Assembly (NCBI RefSeq): GCF_013184545.1
Contig: NZ_JAAOJA010000020.1
Coordinates: 1-49,099, forward strand
Length of the DNA: 49,099 nt
Origin: Pseudomonas tumuqii
GTDB taxonomy: Bacteria > Pseudomonadota > Gammaproteobacteria > Pseudomonadales > Pseudomonadaceae
Direction: 5' to 3'
Part shown: positions 25,572-33,266 of the stretch, one piece after another
How positions within the stretch are numbered: the first letter of the stretch is position 1
How the letters are laid out: the number at the start of each line of letters is the position of its first letter
Notes under the pieces: model-generated
What the model was told of the DNA's origin: nothing
The model's database searches: none
Seen by the model: the letters and a program-made list of their open reading frames with translations, nothing else
Position numbers and translations under genes: made by a program

Positions 25572-26474
25572 ATGGACAAGCTCAATGCCATGGCGGTGTT
25601 CGTTCGGGTGGTGGAGCGCGGCAGCTTTTCCGCCGTGGCGCGCGAGCTGAACAGCAGCCAGCCGAACATCAGCAAGCAGATCCGTGCGCTGGAGACGGCC
25701 CTGGGCGGCAAGCTGATCGCCCGCACCACGCGGCGGCTGTCGTTGACCGACGAGGGGCGGCGCTACTACGACGAGTGCCGGCAGATCCTCGCCGCGGTGG
25801 ATGCCGCGGAACACAGTTTCCAGAGTGGGCGCGAGCTGGTGGCCGGGCCGCTGCGGGTCGCCTCGTCGGTGAGTTTCGGGCGCACCCAGATCGCCCCGCG
25901 GCTCGCGGGCTTTCTCGCCCGCTACCCGGCCGTGAGCATCGACCTGCAGCTCAGCGACCGCAACGAAGACCTGGTCAGCGAAGGCGTGGACGTCGCCCTG
26001 CGCATCGGCGAGCTGCGCGACAGTGGCCTGCTCGGCCGTGCGCTCGGCAGCGCCCGGCGGGTCACCCTGGCGGCCCCGGACTACCTGGCCCGGCATGGCG
26101 AACCTCGCGAGCCGGCCGAGCTGAGCCGGCACAACTGCCTGGTCTTCACCCAGCTGGCCAGCGCCAACGCCTGGACCTACAGTCGCGGCGAGCAGCGCCA
26201 GACCCTGCTGGTCAACGGCAATGCGCGCAGCAACAGTTCGGAGGCCATCCGCGAAATGGTCCTGGCGGGGCTGGGCATCTCGCTGTCACCGCTGTGGCTG
26301 TTCGGCGCAGACCTCGCGGCCGGGCGCGTCGTGGCCATCCTCGGCGACTACAGCCCTGAGCCGCTGCCCATTCATGCGTTGTCGCCGGCCAATCGCCGGC
26401 AGTCGGCGCGGGTGCGCGCCTTCGTCGACTACCTGGCAGAGGAGTTCGCCCGCGACCCGGCCATCGCCCCCTGA
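25572..26474 (+). CDS. LysR family transcriptional regulator
   Basis: A 300-residue LysR protein. The winged helix is MDKLNAMAVFVRVVERGSF then SAVARELNSSQPNISKQIRA (residues 1-40), followed by the linker helix and a periplasmic-binding-like effector domain (PLRVASSVSFGRTQIAPRLA onward). It belongs to the CrgA/DsdC-like broad subgroup whose members often sit divergent to a single oxidoreductase, as here. The 183-bp divergent region is the expected operator; I see no clean T-N11-A palindrome that I could claim. Confidence 0.9.
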   Translation: MDKLNAMAVFVRVVERGSFSAVARELNSSQPNISKQIRALETALGGKLIARTTRRLSLTDEGRRYYDECRQILAAVDAAEHSFQSGRELVAGPLRVASSVSFGRTQIAPRLAGFLARYPAVSIDLQLSDRNEDLVSEGVDVALRIGELRDSGLLGRALGSARRVTLAAPDYLARHGEPREPAELSRHNCLVFTQLASANAWTYSRGEQRQTLLVNGNARSNSSEAIREMVLAGLGISLSPLWLFGADLAAGRVVAILGDYSPEPLPIHALSPANRRQSARVRAFVDYLAEEFARDPAIAP

Positions 26475-26489
26475 GGCGAAGTGCGCCGG

Positions 26490-26876
26490 TCAGATGCCGT
26501 CGATCTGGTAAGGCCGGGTGATGACCTCGAGCAGGTGGCCGTCGGGATCCTCGAAATACACCCCGCGGCCACCGAAGTGCTGGTTGATTTCGCCGGCGCT
26601 TTGTTTGCCGGGATCGGCCCAGTATTCGAGCCCGCGTGCGCGGATGCGGGCGAAGATCTGCTCGAACTCCGCCTCGCTGGTCAGGAAGGCATAGTGCTGG
26701 GAGGAAATCTTGCCGTCCTGCTGGTAGAAGTCGACTGAGACGCCGTTGCTCAGCGGCACCACCAGCATCGCCCCGAACGGGACGGCGGCGGGCAGGCCGA
26801 GGATCTCGGTGAGGAAGGCTGCCGACTTCTGCTTATCGCGGCACCAGACGATGGTGTGGTTCAGTTGCACGTTCAT
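26490..26876 (-). CDS. VOC family (glyoxalase-like) protein
   Basis: A 128-residue vicinal oxygen chelate protein. Conserved metal-ligand positions are visible: His7 in LNHTIVWCRD, His61 in SSQHYAFL, and the glutamate in GHLLEVITRPY near the C-terminus, with the family hallmark YFEDPDGHLLE. Such proteins dimerise to form glyoxalase, dioxygenase or resistance-protein active sites. It is last of three minus-strand genes (methyltransferase, SnoaL-like, VOC) with gaps of 37 and 72 bp and may be cotranscribed. The gene ends 15 bp from the LysR gene, convergently. Confidence 0.85.
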   Translation of the reverse strand: MNVQLNHTIVWCRDKQKSAAFLTEILGLPAAVPFGAMLVVPLSNGVSVDFYQQDGKISSQHYAFLTSEAEFEQIFARIRARGLEYWADPGKQSAGEINQHFGGRGVYFEDPDGHLLEVITRPYQIDGI

Positions 26877-26948
26877 GCCAGGACCCTCCTTGCCAATCGA
26901 GCCAGACCCACCGAGGCGTCCCCGCAGGCTGTCTCCTTGCCCAGCCTG

Positions 26949-27362
26949 TTAGGCGCCTCGAGGCGGCGGTTGCAACACCGCGTCGATCAGCGCGGTGTCG
27001 GCGTATTCGGTCAGTTCGACCACCTGGCCGTCGACCAGGCGGAAGATCCAACAATAGCTATTTTGGTACGGATCACCGGCCTTGGTGAGGTTGTGCCCGC
27101 GCGCCTCGACCACCACGCAGTCGTCTTCGGCGATCAAGCGATGCGCCGTGATCCGGTTGCCGTCGGCCAGTTGTGCGTTCAACGGGCCGAGCAGTTCGTC
27201 GAGCACCGTCTGCTTGCCCCGGTAAGTCTTTGACCAGGCGGTGGAGCCGATGATCGTCCAGCTCACCTCGTCGGCCAATGCCTGGACAAAGGGGCGGCCA
27301 TTGCCCTTGGCGGTCTCGGCGAAGACGTTCTGCAGGAGTTGCTTGTTCTGTGCTGCTGTCAT
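26949..27362 (-). CDS. SnoaL-like / NTF2-fold protein
   Basis: A 137-residue cystatin-like alpha+beta cone protein. The N-terminal helix KQLLQNVFAETAKGNGRPF, then VQALADEVSWTIIGSTAWS and the central CVVEARGHNLTKAGDPYQNS and YCWIFRLVDGQVVELTEYAD are typical of the SnoaL-like family. Ligand or catalytic role is unknown. It follows the methyltransferase by 37 bp and precedes the VOC gene by 72 bp, all minus strand, suggesting an operon. Confidence 0.82.
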   Translation of the reverse strand: MTAAQNKQLLQNVFAETAKGNGRPFVQALADEVSWTIIGSTAWSKTYRGKQTVLDELLGPLNAQLADGNRITAHRLIAEDDCVVVEARGHNLTKAGDPYQNSYCWIFRLVDGQVVELTEYADTALIDAVLQPPPRGA

Positions 27363-27399
27363 GGCTGGTCACCGCTGGTAGGAGCGTCTATGCGCGTTT

Positions 27400-28062
27400 T
27401 CAGTCGGGTTTGCGGGCGCTGTAGAGCGCCAGGGTGCCGAACAGGGTGCTGAAGCTTTGCCGTTGCGAAACCTCGACGAAGCCGGCATTTTCAAACAGCT
27501 CGATCAACCGGCCCGCGACGTTGTCTTGGGTGTTGCCGAATCCATCCAGGAGCTGGATCGCCAAGAATAGGCCACGCATCGCCCCATTGCCGGCCTTGCC
27601 CCAGTCGGCCACATGCAACTGCCCGCCAGGCCGGAGCACCCGGAAAGCCTCTTGCGCCGTGCGCTGCTTGTCTGCCCAGCACAGGTGGTGGAAGAACAGG
27701 CTCGAGAGGACCCGGTCGAAGCAGACCGGCGGATAGGGCAGCGCATAGGACAGCGCCTCGTCGAACTGCAGCGCAACCGCGGCTCGCTGCGCCTTGCGCC
27801 CGGCCCGCAACAGGACCGCCGAATCGCCATCGACCCCGACCACCTGCGCGCCCGGGCAAGCCTGCTTGAGCCAGATGGCCAGGGTGCCGGTGCCACAGGC
27901 GAGATCCAGCACCCGCTGGCCCGCCTCGACGTTGGCCTGGCGGATAAGCGCGTGCTTGAACCGGCGCTCCCGCGTGGTGGCGCCGACCACCGCGTCGTAG
28001 CAGGGAGTGAGCCAGTGGAAACCCAGCGCCGGGACGTACTTTGAGTCATGGGAGTGACGCAT
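27400..28062 (-). CDS. Class I SAM-dependent methyltransferase
   Basis: A 220-residue protein from the ATG at 28062 (MRHSHDSKYVPALGFHWLTP); the frame stays open upstream without conserved residues. Motif I is VLDLACGTGTLAIWL with the glycine-rich SAM loop, motif II is VVGVDGDSAVLL, and the post-motif FRVLRPGGQLHVADWGK is a typical motif III. The layout resembles UbiE/small-molecule methyltransferases. The substrate is unknown. It heads the three-gene minus-strand group. A 129-bp inverted-repeat element lies 42 bp upstream of its start, possibly carrying or disrupting its promoter. Confidence 0.87.
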   Translation of the reverse strand: MRHSHDSKYVPALGFHWLTPCYDAVVGATTRERRFKHALIRQANVEAGQRVLDLACGTGTLAIWLKQACPGAQVVGVDGDSAVLLRAGRKAQRAAVALQFDEALSYALPYPPVCFDRVLSSLFFHHLCWADKQRTAQEAFRVLRPGGQLHVADWGKAGNGAMRGLFLAIQLLDGFGNTQDNVAGRLIELFENAGFVEVSQRQSFSTLFGTLALYSARKPD

Positions 28063-28104
28063 TGGTTGTCCTCGCGCACTGATCGAAGGTGGTTTTTTAG
28101 GCCA

Positions 28105-28233
28105 TGTCCCAGTTACCTGTTGCATGCGGCAATTCCTACAGATGGCGCGGTTTGCTCCTCTCCCTCCTAAGGGCAAGAGGGGCGAGAGGGTAATCTGAGC
28201 AGCTGAGCAGGCGCGCAACACATAACTGGGACA
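28105..28233. mobile_element. MITE-like element with 19-bp terminal inverted repeats
   Basis: The left end TGTCCCAGTTACCTGTTGC and the complement of the right end, TGTCCCAGTTATGTGTTGC, match at 17 of 19 positions. The 129-bp interior is non-coding and includes a CCTCTCCCTC / GAGGGGCGAGAGG pairing. No transposase is present and I see no convincing target duplication. The right end stops 5 bp before the stop codon of the outer membrane factor gene, at the left edge of the efflux island. Confidence 0.65.
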
Positions 28234-28237
28234 CGAT

Positions 28238-29698
28238 CTATCTCGTTGCTACCGCATCGGATTCGCGGGGTTGCCAACCGCCACCGAGCGCCTTGAAGGC
28301 GGCGACTGCTGCGCGTGCAGATTCCGTCTGCGCCTGTGCTCGCGTATCGGCAGCATGCAGCAAGTCTTCGTCGGCTTTCAGGACTTCAATCAGGCTGACG
28401 ACCCCTTGCTGATAGGCCGCAAACGAAGCGCCTCGCGCGTGCCCGAGCGAGTCTACCCCCCTGGCAAGCAGAGTCGCCTGTTCCTCGCGTTTGACCAAGG
28501 CTGAGAAGGCGTTTTCCACATCCTCGGTAGCACGCAGCACGGCCAGTCGATAGGCCGCCAGCATCTCGGCCTCCTGGCCCTTGGCCAGGTCGATCTGCGC
28601 GTCGATGCGAGCGAAATCGAACAGACGCCAGCGCAGGCCCAGCACGCCGGCGGCCTGACCGGCACCGTTACCGAACAGGTTGCCGCTGGACACCGATGTC
28701 GCGCTGCCGATCAGTCCACTCAAGGAGAGCTTGGGGTAATACTCGGCGATGGCGACGCCGATTCGTGCGTTGGATGCGGCCAGTTGGCGCTCGGCCGCAA
28801 TCAAATCGGGCCGGCGTCTGAGCAAGTCGCCCGGCGATCCCGTGGCCGCGATCTGCGGCGCAGCCGGTATGGCGACGACCTCGGCAAGTTCCATCCGATG
28901 TGTGCCGGGCGACGAGCCTAGTATCACATCCAGCGCGTTCATGGCCGAAGACAGGGCCGTATCGAGGACGGAGACGGATGCCTGAACCTGGGCGAGTGCC
29001 CCTTCAGCCTGATGTAACTGGAGTTCGGCAGCCAACCCCTTGCCATAAAGAAGATTGACCCTCGCCAGTAACTCCTGCTGGGTCTGTACCTGCTTGTGTG
29101 CAATATCGAGACGGGCTTGCAGCCCTCGGATGCGGATGTAAATGTCTGCGGTCTGCGCCGCCACAGCCAATCGTGTTGCGCTCGCACCTGCGTCCGTAGC
29201 CTGGTACTCGGCCAACGCCGCTTCGCGTCCACGGCGCAGGCCACCGAACAGGTCCAGTTCCCAGCTCGCGCCAAGATTGGCTTCATAGGCGTTACCGTAA
29301 CGGTCGAAATCGGGCGTCGAGTTCAGCACTTGTCCCAGCGGCGTTTCAACCGACTGGTAGGCCCTGGCTGCTTGACCGCTGATGTTGCCCGCGGGCAACA
29401 AGGCGGCATGTGCCGCCCCGAGTCCCGCACGCGCCTGAGCGACACGGGCAGCCGCCTGTGACAGGTCGAGGTTCTGCTCCAGCGCAAGGGTTACGAAGCG
29501 AGTCAGTTGCGGGTCGCCGAAACCTGTCCACCAGGCGATGAGATCGGCATTGGCAGTGGCATGCCGTTGATCGACTGCCGCTCGACCCAGGTATCGCTCC
29601 GGCAGGGGCGTGTCGGGTCGAGCGTAGTTGGGACCGACGGCGCAGCCTGCCGAAAGGCTGGCGCTGATGAGCACGGCAAGGATGCGCTTGGTTGGCAT
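28238..29698 (-). CDS. Outer membrane factor of an RND efflux system (OprM/NodT family)
   Basis: A 486-residue lipoprotein from the ATG at 29698 (GGAAGAAG ahead). The signal peptide ends in SLSAGC, with AVGPNYARPDTPLPERY following, as in OprM-type proteins. Two OEP repeats follow (roughly residues 60-250 and 270-465). RRRPDLIAAERQLAASNARIGVAIAEYYPKLSLSG is the standard conserved block at about two thirds of the length. It would form the trimeric outer membrane duct for the adaptor and pump encoded at 32151-36370. It is transcribed away from tetR copy 1 across a shared operator at 29739-29760. Confidence 0.9.
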   Translation of the reverse strand: MPTKRILAVLISASLSAGCAVGPNYARPDTPLPERYLGRAAVDQRHATANADLIAWWTGFGDPQLTRFVTLALEQNLDLSQAAARVAQARAGLGAAHAALLPAGNISGQAARAYQSVETPLGQVLNSTPDFDRYGNAYEANLGASWELDLFGGLRRGREAALAEYQATDAGASATRLAVAAQTADIYIRIRGLQARLDIAHKQVQTQQELLARVNLLYGKGLAAELQLHQAEGALAQVQASVSVLDTALSSAMNALDVILGSSPGTHRMELAEVVAIPAAPQIAATGSPGDLLRRRPDLIAAERQLAASNARIGVAIAEYYPKLSLSGLIGSATSVSSGNLFGNGAGQAAGVLGLRWRLFDFARIDAQIDLAKGQEAEMLAAYRLAVLRATEDVENAFSALVKREEQATLLARGVDSLGHARGASFAAYQQGVVSLIEVLKADEDLLHAADTRAQAQTESARAAVAAFKALGGGWQPRESDAVATR

Positions 29699-29738
29699 GG
29701 GCTTCTTCCGGAACGGGGTATGATAAACAGACTGTTTG

Positions 29739-29760
29739 TGACCATAATGCGTATTGGTCA
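29739..29760. promoter_or_regulatory. Candidate TetR operator 1
   Basis: A 22-bp inverted repeat TGACCAT...GTATTGGTCA lies between the outer membrane factor gene and tetR copy 1. Its outer arms TGACCA/TGGTCA are perfect. Three related 22-bp sites occur at 30434, 31389 and 32083. Confidence 0.75.
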
Positions 29761-29801
29761 CTTGTTGTCCACTTTAAATATTGGCAGTAGGCATGTAAAT
29801 C

Positions 29802-30419
29802 ATGAGCAAAACAGACGCTAATTCAGGTTCGGCCCGCGGCCCGGCCGATCACGATGTGCGCGATCAGATCGTTGCCGCCGCTACCGAGCACTTCAGCCGG
29901 TATGGCTACGAGAAGACGACTGTCTCCGATCTCGCCAAAGCCATCGGCTTTTCCAAGGCCTACATCTACAAGTTCTTCGAGTCCAAGCAGGCCATTGGCG
30001 AGTTGATATGCGCGAACTGTCTGAGCCAGATCGAGGCTGATGTCAGGGCGGCCGTCGATGAAGCCGACCACCCGCCAGAGAAGCTGCGGCGGATGTTCAA
30101 GTCGGTCGTAGAGGCCAGCCTTCGTCTGTTTTCCCAGGATCGCAAGCTCTACGAAATTGCTACCTCGGCGGCTACCGAGCGCTGGCAGGCGACGCTTGCT
30201 TATGAAGGGCGCATCCGCGAATTGCTGCAGGACATTCTGCAGGCAGGTCGGCAAAGCGGGGACTTCGAGCGCAAGACGCCTCTCGATGAAACCGTGATGG
30301 CGATCTATCTGGTCATTCGGCCCTATATCAACCCGCTGCTCTTGCAGCATGGCTTCGACTACATCGACGAGGCCCCTGCGCAACTGTCCAGTCTGGTGCT
30401 GCGCAGCCTGTCGCCGTAA
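29802..30419 (+). CDS. TetR family repressor, copy 1
   Basis: A 205-residue TetR regulator. The HTH lies in residues 20-65: DQIVAAATEHFSRYGYEKTT then VSDLAKAIGFSKAYIYKFFE SKQAIGE. The C-terminal half contains LRLFSQDRKLYEIA and HGFDYIDEAPAQLSSLVLRS. It is about 88% identical to copy 2 at 31451; the two differ most in the first ten residues. The gene is flanked by two palindromic sites of the same type, one towards the outer membrane factor and one towards a broken adaptor gene. It probably represses both itself and the outer membrane factor. Both copies look intact. Confidence 0.9.
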   Translation: MSKTDANSGSARGPADHDVRDQIVAAATEHFSRYGYEKTTVSDLAKAIGFSKAYIYKFFESKQAIGELICANCLSQIEADVRAAVDEADHPPEKLRRMFKSVVEASLRLFSQDRKLYEIATSAATERWQATLAYEGRIRELLQDILQAGRQSGDFERKTPLDETVMAIYLVIRPYINPLLLQHGFDYIDEAPAQLSSLVLRSLSP

Positions 30420-30433
30420 CACTATTGTTATTG

Positions 30434-30455
30434 TGACTATTTTATGTATTGGTCA
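30434..30455. promoter_or_regulatory. Candidate TetR operator 2
   Basis: TGACTAT...TGTATTGGTCA, 22 bp, sits between tetR copy 1 and the broken adaptor gene. One arm carries a change (TGACTA instead of TGACCA). Confidence 0.6.
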
Positions 30456-30468
30456 CTAAAGTCAAAGT

Positions 30469-30501
30469 GAGAGCCCCGATCATTTCGTCTATGGGGCTCT
30501 C
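30469..30501 (+). promoter_or_regulatory. Leader hairpin directly before the adaptor start codon
   Basis: GAGAGCCCC (30469-30477) and GGGGCTCTC (30493-30501) form a perfect 9-bp stem ending one base before the ATG at 30502. The homologous place before the intact adaptor (32118-32150) keeps a weaker stem, GAGATCCCC with GGGACTCTC, with two mismatches. A translation-limiting role is inference. Confidence 0.45.
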
Positions 30502-30740
30502 ATGCTCCGGCGTCGTTTCGTTTTACCTACCCTCATCTGCGTAGTGCCATTTGCGTTGGTCGCTTGCGGCGAAGAACACAAACCGATTCGCGCACCGACG
30601 CGCCGCTGGTGCGTGTCGCCATCGCTCGGACGGCAATCCCTATCGGCAATGGCCGCATCCACAAGTGACGGCCGGCAGGGACTTGAGTGGGCCTCGAAGA
30701 CTCTGGCCGGCCGGGTGGACACGGGACGCACGAAGGCGGT
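30502..30740 (+). pseudogene. Broken RND adaptor (membrane fusion) gene, copy 1
   Basis: The first 22 codons match the start of the intact adaptor at 32151 almost exactly (MLRRRFVLPTLICVVPFALV then AC), including the lipobox. About codon 25 a single base is missing relative to the intact copy (GCGAAGAACACAAACC against GCGAGAAAGCGCAAACC), which shifts the frame. Similarity continues at DNA level, decaying, to about 30740 (GGACACGGGACGCACGAAGGCGG against GGATACGGGGCAGACCGTCA...). Nothing of the remaining 300 codons or of a pump follows. It is a dead remnant of a duplicated tetR-adaptor unit. Confidence 0.8.
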
Positions 30741-30815
30741 ACCTCCTTGTGCTCGGGGGGGATACCTGGGACGTTGGCATCTCCCCCGATACTTCAGCGC
30801 GCAACGCGTACGCCC

Positions 30816-31352
30816 TCAAAGGGGGCGGTAGAGCACCCTCTGCCTCAGAATGTCGGGTTCCGACCTTTCGGCTCGTTGTGCGGGGCCGGCAGCAGGTTGC
30901 TCCTCGAGCATCCGTGCAAGGCGCTGACTGGAGCCCAGGTTGCTGGAGCTACCGTAGAGCACCCTCTGCCTCAGAATGCCGGGCTCCGACCTTTCGGCCC
31001 ATTGCGCAGGGCCGGCAGCTGCAGGCTGCTCCTCGGGCGTCCGCACAACGCGCTGACTGGAGCCCTGGTTGCGGGAGCTACCGTAGAGTGCCCTGTCCCT
31101 CAGAATCTCGGGCTCCGACTTTTCGAGCCGCCGCTCCTGTTGCACGATCGCATTGCCCGCGGCGCTGGGCCGCTTCTCGATCAGCTGCGCAAAGCGCTCA
31201 GCGGAGTCCTGGCTGGCGCGATCACTCACCAGTGCCTCTGGCTGCAGGCGGTAGTCCAGCTGCCGTCCACTGCTACCTTCGGCTTGTACCGTAGTCACAG
31301 CAGCGCCCATCATCAGCGCAGCCAGTGCCGTCATGCCCAGTATCGATTTCAT
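30816..31352 (-). CDS. Secreted protein with three tandem 42-residue repeats
   Basis: A 178-residue protein from the ATG at 31352, preceded by an excellent GGAGGATGACGCC. Residues 1-25 are a signal peptide (MKSILGMTALAALMMGAAVT then TVQA). The second half consists of repeats of about 42 residues with the core ERSEPxILRQRVLYGSSxN followed by LGSSQRLAR and EEQPAAGPA. I do not recognise a family. The repeats are highly similar in DNA, indicating recent expansion. It is transcribed away from tetR copy 2 across a palindromic site, the same relation the outer membrane factor has with tetR copy 1. It may therefore be co-regulated with the efflux genes and act in the periplasm, but that is inference. 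Confidence 0.72.
   Translation of the reverse strand: MKSILGMTALAALMMGAAVTTVQAEGSSGRQLDYRLQPEALVSDRASQDSAERFAQLIEKRPSAAGNAIVQQERRLEKSEPEILRDRALYGSSRNQGSSQRVVRTPEEQPAAAGPAQWAERSEPGILRQRVLYGSSSNLGSSQRLARMLEEQPAAGPAQRAERSEPDILRQRVLYRPL
30828..31130. repeat. Tandem 126/129-bp repeats within the secreted protein gene
   Basis: Units begin GTAGAGCACCCTCTGCCTCA at 30828 and 30954, and GTAGAGTGCCCTGTCCCTCA at 31083. The first two are the most alike; the third is partial. The periods of 126 and 129 bp are multiples of three, so the reading frame is kept. Confidence 0.88.
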
Positions 31353-31388
31353 GGCGTCATCCTCCAAAGATGCGTTATTCATCATTTG

Positions 31389-31410
31389 TGACCATAATAC
31401 ATATTGGTCA
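31389..31410. promoter_or_regulatory. Candidate TetR operator 3
   Basis: TGACCAT...ATATTGGTCA, 22 bp, in the divergent region between the secreted repeat protein and tetR copy 2. It differs from operator 1 at only two or three central positions. Confidence 0.75.
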
Positions 31411-31450
31411 CTTGCTGTCCACCTTTAAGATTGCCAGTAGGCTGTAAACC

Positions 31451-32068
31451 ATGAGCACAAAAGTCACCAAGTCGGTTCCAGTTCGCGGCCCGGCCGACCA
31501 CGAGGTGCGCGATCAGATCGTTGCCGCCGCTACCGAGCACTTCAGCCGGTATGGCTACGAGAAGACGGCCGTCTCCGATCTCGCCAAAGCCATCGGCTTT
31601 TCCAAGGCCTACATCTACAAGTTCTTCGAGTCCAAGCAGGCCATTGGCGAGATGATCTGCGCGAACTGCCTGAGCCAGATCGAGGCCGAGATCAGAGCGG
31701 CCGTCGATGAGGCCGATCGCCCGCCGGAGCAGCTGCGGCGGATGTTCAGGGCTGTCGTGATGGCCAGCCTTCGTCTGTTTTCCCAGGATCGCAAGCTCTA
31801 CGAGATTGCCGCTTCGGCGGCGACCGAGCGCTGGCAGGCGACGCTTGCTTATGAGGGGCGCATCCGCGAGTTGCTGCTGGACATCCTGCAGGCAGGTCGG
31901 CAACGCGGGGACTTCGAACGCAAGACGCCCCTCGATGAAACCGTGATGGCGATCTATCTGGTCATGCGCCCTTACCTCAACCCGCTGCTGTTGCAGCATG
32001 GCTTCGACTACATCGACGAGGCCCCTGCGCAACTGTCCAGCCTGGTACTGCGCAGCCTGTCGCCGTAA
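31451..32068 (+). CDS. TetR family repressor, copy 2
   Basis: A 205-residue TetR protein about 88% identical to the one at 29802; the HTH recognition region VSDLAKAIGFSKAYIYKFFE is identical, so both should bind the same operators. The sequence differences lie mainly in the N-terminal tail (MSTKVTKSVPV against MSKTDANSGSA) and a few positions of the ligand domain. It precedes the intact adaptor and pump genes and is very probably their repressor and its own. With two near-identical repressors and four operators, cross-regulation or heterodimers are expected. Confidence 0.9.
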   Translation: MSTKVTKSVPVRGPADHEVRDQIVAAATEHFSRYGYEKTAVSDLAKAIGFSKAYIYKFFESKQAIGEMICANCLSQIEAEIRAAVDEADRPPEQLRRMFRAVVMASLRLFSQDRKLYEIAASAATERWQATLAYEGRIRELLLDILQAGRQRGDFERKTPLDETVMAIYLVMRPYLNPLLLQHGFDYIDEAPAQLSSLVLRSLSP

Positions 32069-32082
32069 CACTATTGCTATTG

Positions 32083-32104
32083 TGACTATTGACTAAATTA
32101 GTCA
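32083..32104. promoter_or_regulatory. Candidate TetR operator 4
   Basis: TGACTATT...AAATTAGTCA, 22 bp, between tetR copy 2 and the adaptor gene. It is the most divergent of the four; both outer arms are TGACTA/TAGTCA-like and pair with each other. Confidence 0.55.
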
Positions 32105-32150
32105 CTAGAGTCAAAGTGAGATCCCCGATCATTTCGTATATGGGACTCTC

Positions 32151-33266
32151 ATGCTCCGGCGTCGCTTCGTTTTACCTACCCTCATCTGCGTATTGCCGTT
32201 TGCGTTGGTCGCTTGCGGCGAGAAAGCGCAAACCGATCCACGCACTGAAGCGCCGCTGGTGCGTGCCGCTATCGTGCAAGAGGCAATCCCGGCGTCACGT
32301 TCCTTCACCGGGACCGTAGCGGCGCGAGTCCAGAGTGACCTGGGCTTTCGCGTCGCCGGCAAGGTGCTGGAGCGGCTTGTGGATACGGGGCAGACCGTCA
32401 AGCGCGGTCAGGCACTCATGCGTATCGATCCCGTCGATCTGAAGCTTGCCGCGCATGCGCAGCGCGAAGCGGTCGCCGCTGCGCGAGCGCGGGCGCAGCA
32501 AACGGGCGATGATGAAGCCCGCTATCGCGAGCTGCGCGGAACCGGCGCGATATCGGCGTCGGCCTACGATCAGTTCAAGGCCGCGGCGGATGCTGCCAGG
32601 TCCCAGCTCCGTGCGGCCCAGGCCCAGGCGGAAGTTGCCCTTAATGCGACCCGCTATGCCGAGTTGCTGGCGGATGCCGATGGCATTGTCATGGATACGC
32701 TGGTCGAGCCCGGCCAAGTCGTCAATGCCGGCCAAGTCGTGGTGCGCTTGGCGCATGCCGGCCCCCGTGAAGCGCTTATCCAGTTGCCGGAAACCCTGCG
32801 CCCGGCGATCGGCTCCGCCGCGCAGGCCATGCTCTTCGGTAATGGAGCCGTTACCGTCCCGGCCAAGCTGCGGCAGCTCTCGGATGCCGCAGATCGACTG
32901 ACCCGCACCTTTGAGGCGCGCTATGTGCTGGAAGGGGAGTTGGCCAACGCGCCCTTGGGTACCACGGTCACCCTGCAGATCCCGAACGGGCACTCCTCCG
33001 CGCAAGACGGCTTGCAGGTGCCGATCGGCGCGCTGTACGACGCGGGCAAGGGCCCCGGCGTATGGGTTATCCAGGGCGAGCCGGCGCAGGTTCATTGGCA
33101 GCCGGTGGTGGTCCAGAACCTCGATGATGAACACGCGCACATCAGCGCTCAGCTCAAGCAAGGCGAGCGGATAGTTGCGCTCGGCGTGCACTTGCTACGC
33201 GAAGGCCTGCAGGTGCGGGTGGCCGGCGAAGTCGCCGTAGCGGCGGTCGAGGGAGTCCGCCCATGA
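32151..33266 (+). CDS. RND efflux periplasmic adaptor (membrane fusion protein)
   Basis: A 371-residue lipoprotein with the lipobox LVAC (Cys22). GTVAARVQSDLGFRVAGKVL and DTGQTVKRGQALMRIDPVDL are the first half of the biotinyl-lipoyl-like hairpin. A helical coiled segment follows (residues about 95-160, QREAVAAARARAQQ), then DGIVMDTLVEPGQVVNAGQV closes the lipoyl domain and a beta-barrel domain completes the adaptor. The gene overlaps the pump gene by 4 bp (ATGA). The partner outer membrane duct is probably the gene at 28238-29698. Confidence 0.9.
   Translation: MLRRRFVLPTLICVLPFALVACGEKAQTDPRTEAPLVRAAIVQEAIPASRSFTGTVAARVQSDLGFRVAGKVLERLVDTGQTVKRGQALMRIDPVDLKLAAHAQREAVAAARARAQQTGDDEARYRELRGTGAISASAYDQFKAAADAARSQLRAAQAQAEVALNATRYAELLADADGIVMDTLVEPGQVVNAGQVVVRLAHAGPREALIQLPETLRPAIGSAAQAMLFGNGAVTVPAKLRQLSDAADRLTRTFEARYVLEGELANAPLGTTVTLQIPNGHSSAQDGLQVPIGALYDAGKGPGVWVIQGEPAQVHWQPVVVQNLDDEHAHISAQLKQGERIVALGVHLLREGLQVRVAGEVAVAAVEGVRP

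Noticed and set aside
30828..31130. CRISPR-like repeats
   Set aside because: Only three long repeats of 126-129 bp, directly adjoining and coding; no spacers and no cas genes.
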